Shown: positions 17,401 to 25,564, numbered from the stretch's first letter. The stretch: 49,006 bases of DNA from Stenotrophomonas panacihumi (GCF_001431645.1 NZ_LLXU01000075.1:1-49006), one strand, 5' to 3'. Notes: generated by a model from the letters alone, not told the origin. Numbers and translations: made by a program.

Positions 17401-19527
17401 TACTTCCTGGTCACCAACCCGCTGTACCTGCGCGAGCAGCTGACCAAGGCGTTCGACGCCATCGGCACATCGTCCGGCTTCAGCGGTTCGACCGCGGTGG
17501 TGGGCGCGCGCGTCAACGCCAGCTCGTTCCTGGTGGTGCCGTCGTATGCCAGCCTCAACGACGGCAAGGACTGGGTGGGTGATGTCACTGCCTACTCGGT
17601 GTCTTCGAGCGGCGGCTTCGGCACCAAGCTATGGTCGGTGGCCGGGCGCCTGCCCACCACGTCCACGGCGGTGAATGATCGCAAGGTCTACACGGCCATC
17701 GCCGACGTCAACGCGGCCAACCGTGACGACAACGTGCGTGAGTTCCGTGCCACGGAGCTGGCGGTCGATCCGGACCACACCAGCAACGCCGAGATGTTCA
17801 ACCGCCTGGGTTACACCGAGGGGGAGATCTCGGCCAACTTCGGCTCGGTCACCCCGAACCAGCTGGTGGCGTACCTGCGCGGCGATCGCTCGATGGAAGG
17901 CGCGGTGCTGAACTCCACGCCGTTCCGCACCCGCAGCAGCATCATGGGTGACATCATCAACTCCTCGCCGGTGGTCGCCACCAAGCGCGCCAACTATGGC
18001 TGGGCGGGCGCCAGCGGCTTGTCGCAGGACGCGCGTACGGCGTACACCGCCTTCGTCAAGGCCAAGTCCGGCACGGACGCGCGCGAGTACGTCTACGTGG
18101 GCGCCAACGACGGCATGCTGCACGCCTTCAACGACCAGGGCGACGAGCAGTTCGCCTATGTCCCGAACGGCGTGCTGGGCAACATGGCCTACCTGGCCAA
18201 CCGCGCCTACCAGCACCGCTACTACGTGGACGGCAAGCTCACGCTGGGCGACGCGCTGGTCGACGGCAACTGGAAGACCGTGCTGGTCGGCGGCCTGGGC
18301 GCCGGCGGCCGCTCGGTGTACGGGCTGGACATCAGCAACCCGTCCGAGTTCGACGAAAGCAACGTGATGTGGGAAGTGACCTCCACTACGCAGCCGGACC
18401 TGGGCTACGTGATGGGCAAGCCGGTCGTGGTGCCGCTGCAGAACGGCCGCTGGGTCGCGCTGTTCGGCAACGGCTACAACAGCACCAATGGCCGCGCCGG
18501 CCTGTTCGTGGTGGACATCGCCACCGGCGCCGTGGTCAAGAAGATCATGGTGGACGACGGCATCGTCGGCAGCGAGACCGCCGCGGGCCTGTCCGAGCTG
18601 GGCTACAACGGCATGGGCAGCATCTCGGCCGTGGATACCAACTACGACGGCCTGGTGGACACCGTTTACGGTGGCGACCTGCACGGCAACATGTGGAAGT
18701 TCGACCTCAGCGCGGACGACGAGGCGAACTGGGGCACGTCCTACCAGGACGGCCTGGGCAACGCCAAGCCGCTGTTCATCGCGCGTGACCCGAGCGGCAA
18801 CCGCCAGCCGATCACCGGCGGCATTGAAATCGCCGTGGGCCCGGGCACCGGCTACATGGTGTACTTCGGTACCGGCCGCTACTTCGCCGTGGGCGACAAC
18901 GGGACCAAGGACGTCAGCAGCCTGTACGCGGTGTGGGACAACGGCACGGCCGTGGACAACTCGCGTGCGGCGCTGGTGCAGCAGACGCTGAGCGCCGGTT
19001 CGAATGGCGACCCGTCCACCCGCACGGGCAGCCGCAACTCGGTGAATTACTACACGCACCGTGGCTGGTACATGGACCTGATCGTCGGCACCGACGCGCA
19101 GGGCGAGCGCATGATTGCCCAGCCGCAGATTTCCGAAGGCAGCATCCTGTTCCCGACCTACACGCCTGGCGTGACCGCCGATTGCGATCCGGGCGGCCTG
19201 AACATGACCTACAAGCTGGCCTCGCTGACGGGCGCGCCGAACATGGGCACGGTGACACTTGAGCCCTCTGGCACGACGGTGGGCGGCGAGGACACCGTGG
19301 GCGTGGGTACCAAGGGTGACGCGCCGAACCAGAACGTGGGTTTGACGCACAACTCCACGCCGGACCAGGCGTTCTGCAACCCCGGCGATGACGACTGCAC
19401 GTTGCCCGACGAGGACGGCGGCAGCGAGGCCCGCTGCACCGAGGTGATCCTGGACAGCCCCGACTCGACCAACACCCTGACCACCAACCGCGTGTGCGGC
19501 CGGCAATCCTGGCGACAGCTGCGATGA
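14473..19527 (+). CDS. pilY1: PilY1-like pilus tip protein with a PA14-like domain
   Basis: A 1684-aa protein, much longer than P. aeruginosa PilY1 (about 1160 aa). A signal-like hydrophobic segment spans residues ~8-27. Residues about 275-425 read as a PA14 domain: a Cys-containing N-rich loop, TGTIYASTAGDYSF, DDAIDLYIDGRLVVGWYGDH and GNHTVQVRHRENGGDDYW, a carbohydrate- or adhesion-type beta fold. The C-terminal third (~1040-1580) is the PilY1 beta-propeller, with VYVGANDGMLHAFND near 1206 and a calcium loop DTNYDGLVD near 1389. PilY1 sits at the pilus tip with the minor pilins, promotes extension, and acts in adhesion and surface sensing. The Cys-rich tail ends right over the pilE leader. 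No pilY2 is seen. Confidence 0.92.
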   Translation: MKQNLFKYGLPLVAIAALGSLVYKGVTAPGPLNIADAPLFTRVALPPLNMLVMGRDHKLYYEAYNDASDLDNDGALDVGYKPDQISSYYGYYNSKVCYTTDGSKFVPQSAAGGTNGKQCDGATWSGDFLNYVTTSRMDALRKVLFGGYREVDSATQTILRASYTPQDAHSWGKQYTSVAVDGYDITKYTPLSAPGTGRNHLFAITTLSDNGIPQMRVLRNTTFKIWNWVSIERPVAGDDCFTATNSRVNCVSGSGSATGWQVVPAASLSNLNITTWKRSGNTPGSNADMTTFFNGNNNNNRCGTGTNITQIYATGANNNPFVPGSNSCTHDTYNTLITGTIYASTAGDYSFAVNGDDAIDLYIDGRLVVGWYGDHGGDASDGGLTSHSGTVNLSQGNHTVQVRHRENGGDDYWQLYWKTPNSGGSVSMTNYPLRVEACPPGAGKATLREDNCKVYSNNTSYKPTGILHEYGESNRMFFGLLTGSYQKNTTGGVLHSNMSSFSRELSPTTGQFCLNSNCGSGNDVKGIVHTISTFRMLDFNYNGYQYGCGWITTRPVNEGECWMWGNPVAEMMYETLRYFGGATQPRSEYDINNSSQDIATLALSKPSWKPPYTSVANGGGGYPACSQPTMTVLSDINPSYDYKVPGSHWGSFSGSGDPTSLNGLNVSTEADAIWAAEGGGTRKVFIGESNGVVDNAPTPKDVNNMSTIRGLAPEEPSKQGTYYSASVARFGANHKIGGDKFVRTYSVALASPLPKFDFPVGNGRVTLVPFAKSVRGSSIDASGNFQPTDQIVDFYVAKVANTGTHDQDASVNGGRPYAEFRINYEDVEQGADHDMDAIALYTLEVTATNELKVTLKSEYAAGGIDQHMGYIISGTTDDGVYLEICDLADGRTNDGNRSSCAGQQAYKLNTPPNRSPGYCNTASMPSDCTGLPPTAVRTFSVGTTAGATLLKDPLWYAAKYGNDQGVTVDADGDPTNYFLVTNPLYLREQLTKAFDAIGTSSGFSGSTAVVGARVNASSFLVVPSYASLNDGKDWVGDVTAYSVSSSGGFGTKLWSVAGRLPTTSTAVNDRKVYTAIADVNAANRDDNVREFRATELAVDPDHTSNAEMFNRLGYTEGEISANFGSVTPNQLVAYLRGDRSMEGAVLNSTPFRTRSSIMGDIINSSPVVATKRANYGWAGASGLSQDARTAYTAFVKAKSGTDAREYVYVGANDGMLHAFNDQGDEQFAYVPNGVLGNMAYLANRAYQHRYYVDGKLTLGDALVDGNWKTVLVGGLGAGGRSVYGLDISNPSEFDESNVMWEVTSTTQPDLGYVMGKPVVVPLQNGRWVALFGNGYNSTNGRAGLFVVDIATGAVVKKIMVDDGIVGSETAAGLSELGYNGMGSISAVDTNYDGLVDTVYGGDLHGNMWKFDLSADDEANWGTSYQDGLGNAKPLFIARDPSGNRQPITGGIEIAVGPGTGYMVYFGTGRYFAVGDNGTKDVSSLYAVWDNGTAVDNSRAALVQQTLSAGSNGDPSTRTGSRNSVNYYTHRGWYMDLIVGTDAQGERMIAQPQISEGSILFPTYTPGVTADCDPGGLNMTYKLASLTGAPNMGTVTLEPSGTTVGGEDTVGVGTKGDAPNQNVGLTHNSTPDQAFCNPGDDDCTLPDEDGGSEARCTEVILDSPDSTNTLTTNRVCGRQSWRQLR

Positions 19528-19544
19528 CAACGAGGACTTCGAAG

Positions 19545-19967
19545 ATGGACCTGGCTCGTATCCGTAACCGTCGCCGCGCAGCGGGCTTCACGCTGATCGA
19601 GCTGATGATCGTGGTGGCGATCATCGCGATCATCGCGGCGATCGCGTATCCCTCGTTCGCCGACCAGGTGCGCAAGTCGCGCCGGGGGCAGGCCAAGGCC
19701 GACCTGCTCGAGCTGGCGCAGCTGGCCGAGCGCTCGCGCACGGTGCACAACACTTACGCGGAGTTCGACCTGCCGTTCGCACAGTCGCCGCGCGAGGGTA
19801 CGGCGCACTACACGATCCAGTGGGTCGGCGATCCGGATGCCTCCACGTTCGAGCTGGAGGCGGTGCCGCAGGGCAGCCAGGACAAGGATCCGTGCGGCAC
19901 GATGAGCATCAACCAGGCGAACCAGAAGACGCCGTCGGCTGCCGACGTCACGCCCTCCTGCTGGTAA
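19545..19967 (+). CDS. pilE: type IV pilus minor pilin PilE
   Basis: A 140-aa prepilin. The ATG at 19545 has gagga (19532-19536) upstream; an ATG at 19524 overlapping the pilY1 stop (ATGA) would add 7 residues. The leader ends at Gly14, then FTLIELMIVVAIIAIIAAIAYPSF, a perfect class IVa pilin helix with Glu5. The globular domain has a short D-region-like Cys pair (DPCGTM ... SCW at the very end). This is the last gene of the minor-pilin operon, the same position pilE holds in Pseudomonas. Confidence 0.92.
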   Translation: MDLARIRNRRRAAGFTLIELMIVVAIIAIIAAIAYPSFADQVRKSRRGQAKADLLELAQLAERSRTVHNTYAEFDLPFAQSPREGTAHYTIQWVGDPDASTFELEAVPQGSQDKDPCGTMSINQANQKTPSAADVTPSCW

Positions 19968-20002
19968 CAAATCGTCTCGGAAAAGAAGTCGCGTTCGGGC
20001 GC

Positions 20003-20032
20003 TTGCATGCCTCCCGGAAATATCGTTACAAT
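20003..20032 (+). promoter_or_regulatory. promoter of tRNA-Asn
   Basis: A -35-like TTGCAT (20003-20008) and a -10 TACAAT (20027-20032) are separated by 18 bp. The -10 lies 10 bp before the first base of the mature tRNA. It fits a sigma-70 promoter. Confidence 0.65.
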
Positions 20033-20042
20033 GCGCGCCCCC

Positions 20043-20119
20043 GCCCGAATAGCTCAGCCGGTTAGAGCACTTGACTGTTAATCAGGGGGTCGTTGGTTCG
20101 AGTCCAACTTCGGGCGCCA
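20043..20119 (+). tRNA. tRNA-Asn (anticodon GTT)
   Basis: A 77-nt cloverleaf. The acceptor stem pairs gcccgaa (20043-20049) with ttcgggc (20109-20115), with discriminator G and encoded CCA. The anticodon stem CTTGA/TCAGG encloses loop CTGTTAA, so the anticodon is GTT. The T-arm GTTGG-TTCGAGT-CCAAC is intact. Its 3' 46 nt are duplicated at 27068-27113, so it serves as the attachment site of the element that follows. Confidence 0.97.
20074..20119 (+). repeat. attL: 46-bp direct repeat inside tRNA-Asn
   Basis: It starts at the anticodon stem of tRNA-Asn and runs through CCA. It is identical to 27068-27113. The flanking bases differ on both sides, which defines the repeat edges. Confidence 0.93.
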
Positions 20120-20128
20120 GAAATATCA

Positions 20129-20158
20129 AGGGCTTGCGGATCTTCCGCAGGCCCTTTT
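20129..20158 (+). terminator. terminator after tRNA-Asn (element side)
   Basis: agggcttgcgga pairs with tccgcaggccct over 12 bp (one G-U) around a TCT loop, followed by TTTTCTTT. After integration this terminator, on the element side, ends tRNA-Asn transcription. A similar one follows the right repeat copy. Confidence 0.88.
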
Positions 20159-20186
20159 CTTTGTGGTGGGACAATTGGTGGGAAAA

Positions 20187-21233
20187 TTAAGCTGTTTCAG
20201 GCGACTCCAAGGCGTCATCTGAGAAGGCGAGATCCTCGCCCTTGGGCAGCATCGGCGGCTGCACCACCTGCAGCTCGTGGTCGTATCGATCGGTCATCTG
20301 TGGTGTCACGTGGCCGGCCGCATCCTGCTTGTGCGCGCGCGTTCCACGCGTGTCGGTGATGCCGCGGTGCTTGAGCCCGTGCAGCGAGAACCGCTCGCTC
20401 TCCTCGATCACACCTTCCGCGATGGCGGTGGTGATCAGACGCTGCCATGCGGTCTTGAGAGTAGAGCGCGCCAGCGGCGTACCAGTCTGCGTTACCAGCA
20501 GCACTCGCTGCTCCGGTCGGAGAAGCAAAGGGCGCGCGTGCGCTTTGAGTCGCTCGGCGCGGTACTCGCGCAGCCACGTCCACGCCCAACGCAGTTCCTC
20601 GTTCCAGGCGGTGATGTTGTCGCGCGAGCCCTTGCGGCGCGAGCAACGCACACCTTCGCGCAGTGCATCGGCGTCGCTCAGGTCGGTCACCTCGATGCCG
20701 CGCAGGCGAGCGTTGTAGGCCAGAACCATGACGGCAGGCATGTAGGGCGGCACGGAACCTTTGCTGTGGAGTGGCAACGCTGCACGAGCCTTTGCGAACT
20801 CAAGCACGGCGAGGAAGGCATGCGGTTGCGGCATCTTGAACTGGGCACGCTCTCGTACGCTTCTAACGCCGCTGGCAGGGTTGGTTCGGCAATGGCCCAT
20901 GCGGATGCCCCACGCGAATAGCCTGTGGAGATATCGCAGGACGTGGTTGGCCGTGGACGGGCGAGGGGGCAGGGCCGGCTGAATCATCCCGGCCTCGCGC
21001 CCCGTCGCTAGCGTCTCCACCAGTCGCTGCACCAGGGGCACAGACATGCGATCCACCTGCAGCTCGCCGAGCGTGCGGCCATCGCGCAGGATGAAGCCGC
21101 AGGCGATCGCCGCATGGTGGTCGTAATCGTCGCGAGAGCCCTTGGCTAACCCATTCCTCCTACGGCAAGACCACGATGCTGAAGAACCTGCGATGTGGCG
21201 AGTGCGCCCGGCTGCGGTGCAAGGCCGGCGCAT
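20187..21233 (-). CDS. int: tyrosine recombinase / integrase, apparently missing its N-terminus
   Basis: Site-specific recombinase of the phage integrase family. The C-terminal catalytic domain is complete: Arg in YNARLRGIEV, Lys in CSRRKGSRDN, the box LHGLKHRGIT, His in AAGHVT, and the nucleophile Tyr in MTDRYDHE. The core-binding block (TANHVLRYLHRLFAWGIRMGHC) precedes it. The recognisable protein begins only at about LAKGSRDDYDHH (near 21157). Residues upstream are antisense to the com-like gene and look unrelated, so the arm-binding N-terminus was probably lost by deletion. The nominal ATG at 21233 lies within com. It sits next to attL and reads toward it, as expected for an excisionase-integrase end. 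It is unlikely to be fully functional. Confidence 0.82.
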   Translation of the reverse strand: MRRPCTAAGRTRHIAGSSASWSCRRRNGLAKGSRDDYDHHAAIACGFILRDGRTLGELQVDRMSVPLVQRLVETLATGREAGMIQPALPPRPSTANHVLRYLHRLFAWGIRMGHCRTNPASGVRSVRERAQFKMPQPHAFLAVLEFAKARAALPLHSKGSVPPYMPAVMVLAYNARLRGIEVTDLSDADALREGVRCSRRKGSRDNITAWNEELRWAWTWLREYRAERLKAHARPLLLRPEQRVLLVTQTGTPLARSTLKTAWQRLITTAIAEGVIEESERFSLHGLKHRGITDTRGTRAHKQDAAGHVTPQMTDRYDHELQVVQPPMLPKGEDLAFSDDALESPETA

Positions 21234-21343
21234 TCGACCAGCTCCAGATCAAGTGCCCGCGCTGCGGCACGCTCAACCATGAAGGCCGGGAGCCTCACCT
21301 CAGATCGCCGCGAGCGATTCGACCACGAAGGCTCTCACCATGA
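21176..21343 (+). CDS. com: Mu Com-like zinc-finger regulator
   Basis: A 55-aa protein starting MLKNLRCGECARLRCKAG, with two CxxC pairs (Cys7/Cys10 and Cys27/Cys30) around AFDQLQIK. This is the zinc-binding layout of phage Mu Com, which binds the mom mRNA and exposes its translation start. Its stop overlaps the methyltransferase start (ATGA, 21340-21343), the same overlapping arrangement as com-mom. It probably controls translation of the downstream DNA-modification gene (inference from Mu). The tail after residue 38 is basic and Arg/Pro rich. It is shorter than most gene-finders accept. Confidence 0.82.
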   Translation: MLKNLRCGECARLRCKAGAFDQLQIKCPRCGTLNHEGREPHLRSPRAIRPRRLSP

Positions 21344-22053
21344 CCAACCAGCTATTGAAAGGCGACGCCCTGAAGATCCTGCCCACGTTCGACGCGGAAT
21401 CGTTCGACGCGCTCATCACTGACCCGCCGTATGCCAGTGGCGGTGTCACCGCCGCTGCGCGCGCGCAAGCGCCTTTGAGGAAGTACGTTCAGGGTGGCGG
21501 CCCACACCTGCATGCGGACTTCGTTTGCGATGAGCGCGACCAGCGCGCCCACCTTCGCTGGATGCACCTGTGGCTGACCGAGTGCGCGCGCGTACTAAAG
21601 GATGGGGCGCCTGTACTGCTGTTCACCGACTGGCGGCAGCTCCCGCTCACCACCGACGCGCTGCAGCTGGCGGGCTTCACTTGGCGCGGTATCACGGTCT
21701 GGGATAAGACCGAAGGCGTACGGCCGCAGCTCGGTCGCTTCCGCAACCAGGCCGAGTACATCGTTTGGGGTAGCAAGGGCCACATGCCGCTGCAGCGCCG
21801 CGCGCCGGTGCTTCCGGGTGTCATCCGCGAGCCCGTGCGCAAGGCCGACAAGCACCACCTCACGGGCAAGCCGACCGCGCTGATGCGCCAGTTGGTACGG
21901 ATCTGCGAGGCAGGCGGGAGGATCCTTGATCCATTCGCAGGCAGCGGCACGACGCTAGTGGCGGCTGCTGCCGAGGGATTCTGTTGTGCCGGTATTGAAA
22001 TGACCGATCACTACGCGAAGGTCGCTCGCGCGAGAATGAGTCAGCGCAGTTGA
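21340..22053 (+). CDS. phage-type DNA methyltransferase (N6-adenine/N4-cytosine)
   Basis: A 237-aa SAM-dependent DNA methyltransferase. The catalytic motif DPPYASGG is at residues 28-35 and the SAM motif DPFAGSGTTLVAA is near residue 197. Catalytic-before-SAM order marks the beta class, and DPPY indicates exocyclic amino methylation of A or C. GRFRNQAEYIVWGSKG lies between them. No partner restriction gene is present, so it is an orphan methylase, as is common in phages for protecting DNA. It is translationally coupled to the Com-like gene and followed by a hairpin terminator. Confidence 0.92.
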   Translation: MTNQLLKGDALKILPTFDAESFDALITDPPYASGGVTAAARAQAPLRKYVQGGGPHLHADFVCDERDQRAHLRWMHLWLTECARVLKDGAPVLLFTDWRQLPLTTDALQLAGFTWRGITVWDKTEGVRPQLGRFRNQAEYIVWGSKGHMPLQRRAPVLPGVIREPVRKADKHHLTGKPTALMRQLVRICEAGGRILDPFAGSGTTLVAAAAEGFCCAGIEMTDHYAKVARARMSQRS

Positions 22054-22060
22054 CAGATAG

Positions 22061-22082
22061 AGAGGGGGCGAAAGCCCCCTCT
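22061..22082. terminator. terminator between methyltransferase and arylsulfatase
   Basis: agagggggc (22061-22069) pairs with gccccctct (22074-22082) around a GAAA tetraloop. It lies between two converging genes and can act on both strands, although T-runs are weak. Confidence 0.65.
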
Positions 22083-22088
22083 CGATGA

Positions 22089-24470
22089 TCACTGTTTTGC
22101 CATTGCGGCGCGAAAGATGCTTGCCGGATCTATCATGTGCTCGTGACTATCTTGGCCGCCTTCCATCTCAATCCAGCGAATTGTGCCGGTAAATTTGCTA
22201 TCACCGTCGACGTAGTCGTCGGTCACGGGCGACTGCGCATCACGACCAACCTCCGTGTACTCGTAACCGAAGCCTATGGATTCAGTGCGATCGAGGCGTC
22301 CGGTCCCAACCTGCTCGCCGTCGAGGTACAAGGTGATGGTTCCGCCCCTACCTAGCCCACCTCCGTCGTAAGCGAATTCCACCCGTACCTGATGTTCGCC
22401 CTCCGGAGTCGGTCGCTCTCCGCGCACGTGTGTCCAGTGAAGGCCAAACAGGTTGTAGCAAAAGGTGGGAACGCTCTCTTTGAGGTATAGAGACCACCCG
22501 CCTCCGTGTCCGCCGAGGTTGAGAATGACGCCGTTGGCGCCACCAGTGGGCACCTCAATGAGCGCGGTGAGCGACCATGAGCGATTGCGCCAATTGACCA
22601 CGTGCTGCTCGACCATTCCCCCCATCCCAGGTAATAGTATTTGGCGGTCACCCACCAAGGTCGGCCTGCCAGCGACATCCGGCAACACCCGTTCGAAGCC
22701 TCGGTCGTCCAGCGGCAAGACGTTGTATTTACACGCCTCGATCAGGAACAGGCGTTGTAGTTCGCGCAGCTTCGCGGGAAGCTCCTTGGAGAGATCGTGT
22801 GCTTGCGTCCAATCGTTGTTACCGTCGTACAGCTCCCACTTGTCATCGTCGAGGGCAATGCCCGCGTCGCCCGTGGTTTCCCAAGGGGTGCGATGCTTGG
22901 TGACCGCCGACCAGCCTTGGTGGTAGATGCCGCGGTTGCACATCATCTCGAAGTACTGGGTGTCGTGACGCTCGGGCGCGTCTCCGTCGTCGAAGCTGTA
23001 GGTCATGGAGGTGCCTTCGAAAGGCTTCTGCATGACCCCGTTTACGAATGTCGGTGCCGGCAGGCCGGCGGCATCGAGCACCGTTTGGGCGACATCAATC
23101 ACGTGGCAGAATTGGTGCCTCAACTCGCCTCTGGCGCTGATGCCGGCGGGCCAGTGCACGATCGTACCGTTGCGGGTGCCTCCCCAGTGCGATGCCACCT
23201 GTTTGGTCCACTGGTAAGGCGTGCACATGGCATGCGCCCAACCCACCGCATAATGTGGCGTCGATTCGGGGCCGCCGAGCTTGTCCAAGCGCGCATTGAA
23301 GTATTCGGGCGTCTCCAACTCACCCATGCCGCTGATGCTGATCAGCTCATTGAACGTGCCCTGTAGCGAACCCTCTGCCGAAGCGCCGTTGTCGCCGATG
23401 ATCAGATAGATCAGGGTGTCATCCAAGAGTTCTAGCCTTTCCAGCTCGTCTATCAGCAGGCCGACGTGGTGATCGGTGTGCTCAAGGAAGCCTGCGTAGT
23501 TCTCCATCTGGCGGCGCAAGAAGGGCTTGAGCGCCTCATCCATTTCGTCCCAGGCCGGGATGCCCTCGCTACGCGGTGTGAGTTCGGCATCAGATGGAAT
23601 GACGCCCAGTTCCTTTTGCCGTGCGAACGTGCGCTCGCGCTGGACGTCCCAACCCTCATCGAACTTGCCCCTGTACTTGTCCGCCCACTCCTTGGGGCAA
23701 TGGTGCGGCGCATGTGTCGCGCCGGTGGCGAAGTACATGAAGAAGGGCTTGTCCGGGGCCAGCGCCCGCTGCTGGCCGATCCAGGTGATGGCACGCTGGG
23801 TGAGGTCCGGCGTTAAATGGTAGCCCTGCTCGGGAGTGCCCCACGGTTCCATCGGCGTGATGCCCTCACGCAGCGTCGGATACCACTGGTCAGTCTCGCC
23901 GCCAAAGAACCCGTAGAAGTATTCGAAGCCATTGCCAGGCGTCGGCCAACGGTCAAACGGCCCGACCGGGCTGGTCTCCCAGACCGGCACTTCGTGGCAT
24001 TTGCCGATATGCGCCGTCGCGTAGCCGTTGAGCTTAAGCACCTCGGGCAGTGGCGCACAGGTGTTGGGCCGCATAGAGCTGTAACCGGGTGCAGAGGTAG
24101 CGAACTCGGTGATCGCGCCCATGCCCACGGTGTGATGATTGCGGCCGCCGATGAGCGCCGCGCGCGTCGGCGAGCACAGCGCGGTCGTGTGGAATCGGGT
24201 GTACTTCAATCCACCTGCAGCCAGACGTTCCGCGGTGGGCGTATGACAGGGGCCACCGAACGCGCTCGACGCCCCAAAGCCGACGTCGTCGAGTAGGACC
24301 ACCAAAACGTTGGGCGCGCCTGAGGGCGGGCGGAGCGGCGTGATAGGCGGGAACTTGGCAGCCGGATCCCGTGCGTCATAGGTGGTCGGTCCAACGGGCG
24401 GGATGTCAGGGACAGGCAAGACGCTCCGTGCGACGTCGGTATTTTTGGGAAATGACTTCCGGTCATTCAT
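22089..24470 (-). CDS. arylsulfatase (CSPTR type), island cargo
   Basis: A 793-aa type I sulfatase that hydrolyses sulfate esters with a formylglycine nucleophile. The nucleophile motif CSPTR is at Cys99, followed by AALIGGRNHHTVGMGA. Metal ligands include Asp61-Asp62 (VLLDDVG) and the GDNGASAEGSLQG block. The C-terminal ~170 residues form a beta-rich domain. The start at 24470 (MNDRKSFPKN) is preferred because cggagg lies about 7 nt upstream. No signal peptide is seen. Codon and base use are clearly more AT-rich than core genes, in line with transfer. The Cys must be oxidised by a formylglycine enzyme, and none is in the window. It differs from the two ~500-aa CTAGR sulfatases further on. 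Confidence 0.92.
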   Translation of the reverse strand: MNDRKSFPKNTDVARSVLPVPDIPPVGPTTYDARDPAAKFPPITPLRPPSGAPNVLVVLLDDVGFGASSAFGGPCHTPTAERLAAGGLKYTRFHTTALCSPTRAALIGGRNHHTVGMGAITEFATSAPGYSSMRPNTCAPLPEVLKLNGYATAHIGKCHEVPVWETSPVGPFDRWPTPGNGFEYFYGFFGGETDQWYPTLREGITPMEPWGTPEQGYHLTPDLTQRAITWIGQQRALAPDKPFFMYFATGATHAPHHCPKEWADKYRGKFDEGWDVQRERTFARQKELGVIPSDAELTPRSEGIPAWDEMDEALKPFLRRQMENYAGFLEHTDHHVGLLIDELERLELLDDTLIYLIIGDNGASAEGSLQGTFNELISISGMGELETPEYFNARLDKLGGPESTPHYAVGWAHAMCTPYQWTKQVASHWGGTRNGTIVHWPAGISARGELRHQFCHVIDVAQTVLDAAGLPAPTFVNGVMQKPFEGTSMTYSFDDGDAPERHDTQYFEMMCNRGIYHQGWSAVTKHRTPWETTGDAGIALDDDKWELYDGNNDWTQAHDLSKELPAKLRELQRLFLIEACKYNVLPLDDRGFERVLPDVAGRPTLVGDRQILLPGMGGMVEQHVVNWRNRSWSLTALIEVPTGGANGVILNLGGHGGGWSLYLKESVPTFCYNLFGLHWTHVRGERPTPEGEHQVRVEFAYDGGGLGRGGTITLYLDGEQVGTGRLDRTESIGFGYEYTEVGRDAQSPVTDDYVDGDSKFTGTIRWIEMEGGQDSHEHMIDPASIFRAAMAKQ

Positions 24471-25054
24471 GGGTTGCCTCCGCTGGCTCCAAGTCGCTTG
24501 AAGTCTGAAGTCCATGGGGGGGCGCCACCAACAGTGATCCTACTTAGGAACCCTCAGAGAAATTACCGTACCCCGGCGCGCGCAGTCGTCGCCCCGCCAC
24601 GCCTGCGGTCTTCGTGCCCCCTTTTTTCTGCACCCCCGCGCCACCGGGCGAGGCGGCGCCGCTGCTGGCGATCGAGGTCCGCCGTCACGCCACCGCCGCC
24701 CTGCGGAACCCTGCCCCGCGACGCCCTGCAGACCTACCTCGACCACCTCGACGCGGCCGTCGACGGGCTGCTCGCTTGAGGGCGATCACTTCTTGGTCGC
24801 GTTCGCCGGCATGGCCGACGCGATATTCGATGAGGCGGCCATCCACGACGGCTGTTGGGTTCCGCGAGCGGGCGGGGTCGATGGCGGCGCGCTGTCGCCC
24901 CGCAGATGGCATCTTTATCTGGCAGTACGCCCTCTGGTATTTAGACAATGCAGGTCTGATGCCTGAAGGCGTGGCGCCGGTGCATAGAGGCTGAGTCAGA
25001 CGAGCAGCTGCAGGGCGGCCCCCGAGGACCGTCCTGCATTCCCCTGTCCTAATA
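24471..25054. other. 584-bp stretch with no supported gene
   Basis: Between the arylsulfatase start and the YciF-like stop I find only short, poorly coding frames. One plus-strand frame ends in DALQTYLDHLDAAVDGLLA at about 24779 and resembles the C-terminus of a real protein. A minus-strand frame around 24780-24890 (NPTAVVDGRLIEYRVGH) also looks protein-like. Both may be relics. The GC content is higher than in the adjacent cargo, suggesting a separate origin. Confidence 0.4.
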
Positions 25055-25564
25055 TCACGCCGCTGCTCGGCTTGAAGCAGCCGCCTGCGCATTGCCACCG
25101 GACTTGGCGAGAAGGGTCAACTTTTCATCCGTCGACTTCTCTTCCTTCAGCGTGTCCAGCAGAAGGGGGAGAGCGTCCGTGTAGCCCAGCTGCTTGGCGA
25201 GCGCGGCCAAGGTGCCATACGCGGCGATTTCATAGTGCTCAACCTTCTGGGCACCGCCAATCAGGGCCGCGTCGCGCAGGGGGCCTTCTTCGATGGAGTC
25301 GATGATCTCCTTGCCTTCTTCCACGAGACCTTCCATTGCGGCGCATTTGATGCGCTTAAGGCGCACACCTAGCAGCTCCACGACTTGGTCAATTCGCTCT
25401 ACCTGGCCTTGCGTCTCTTCGAGGTGCGTCTCGAAGGCCGTGCTGAGCTCGGGATTGCTTGACGCCCGCGCAAGCTTGGGCAAAGCCTTCGTCAGCTGCC
25501 TCTCAGCGCTGTAGATGTCCGAAAGCTCGTGAATGAAGAGGTCTTCGATGGTCTTGATCGCCAT
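25055..25564 (-). CDS. YciE/YciF-like ferritin-fold protein (DUF892)
   Basis: A 169-aa four-helix-bundle protein. It begins TIEDLFIHELSDIYSAERQLTKALPKL, the N-terminal signature of the YciE/YciF (DUF892) family. Later helices carry the Glu/His pattern (HLEETQGQVERID and QKVEHYEIAAYGTL) expected for a di-iron ferritin-like centre. Family members are stress-induced; the biochemical role is unsettled. It ends in an Ala/Ser tail. It is divergent from the leader and small gene at 25.7-26.0 kb. YciF-like genes are common cargo in xanthomonad stress loci. Confidence 0.88.
   Translation of the reverse strand: MAIKTIEDLFIHELSDIYSAERQLTKALPKLARASSNPELSTAFETHLEETQGQVERIDQVVELLGVRLKRIKCAAMEGLVEEGKEIIDSIEEGPLRDAALIGGAQKVEHYEIAAYGTLAALAKQLGYTDALPLLLDTLKEEKSTDEKLTLLAKSGGNAQAAASSRAAA

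Noticed and set aside
14530..19530. Long minus-strand frames (847 and 633 codons) opposite pilY1
   Set aside because: Same antisense artefact; the repetitive Val/Arg/His/Ala composition does not look like protein, and PilY1 is clear on the plus strand.
24474..24994. Short frames between the arylsulfatase and YciF-like genes as real genes
   Set aside because: No good start site; only short protein-like patches in different frames, more like relics.
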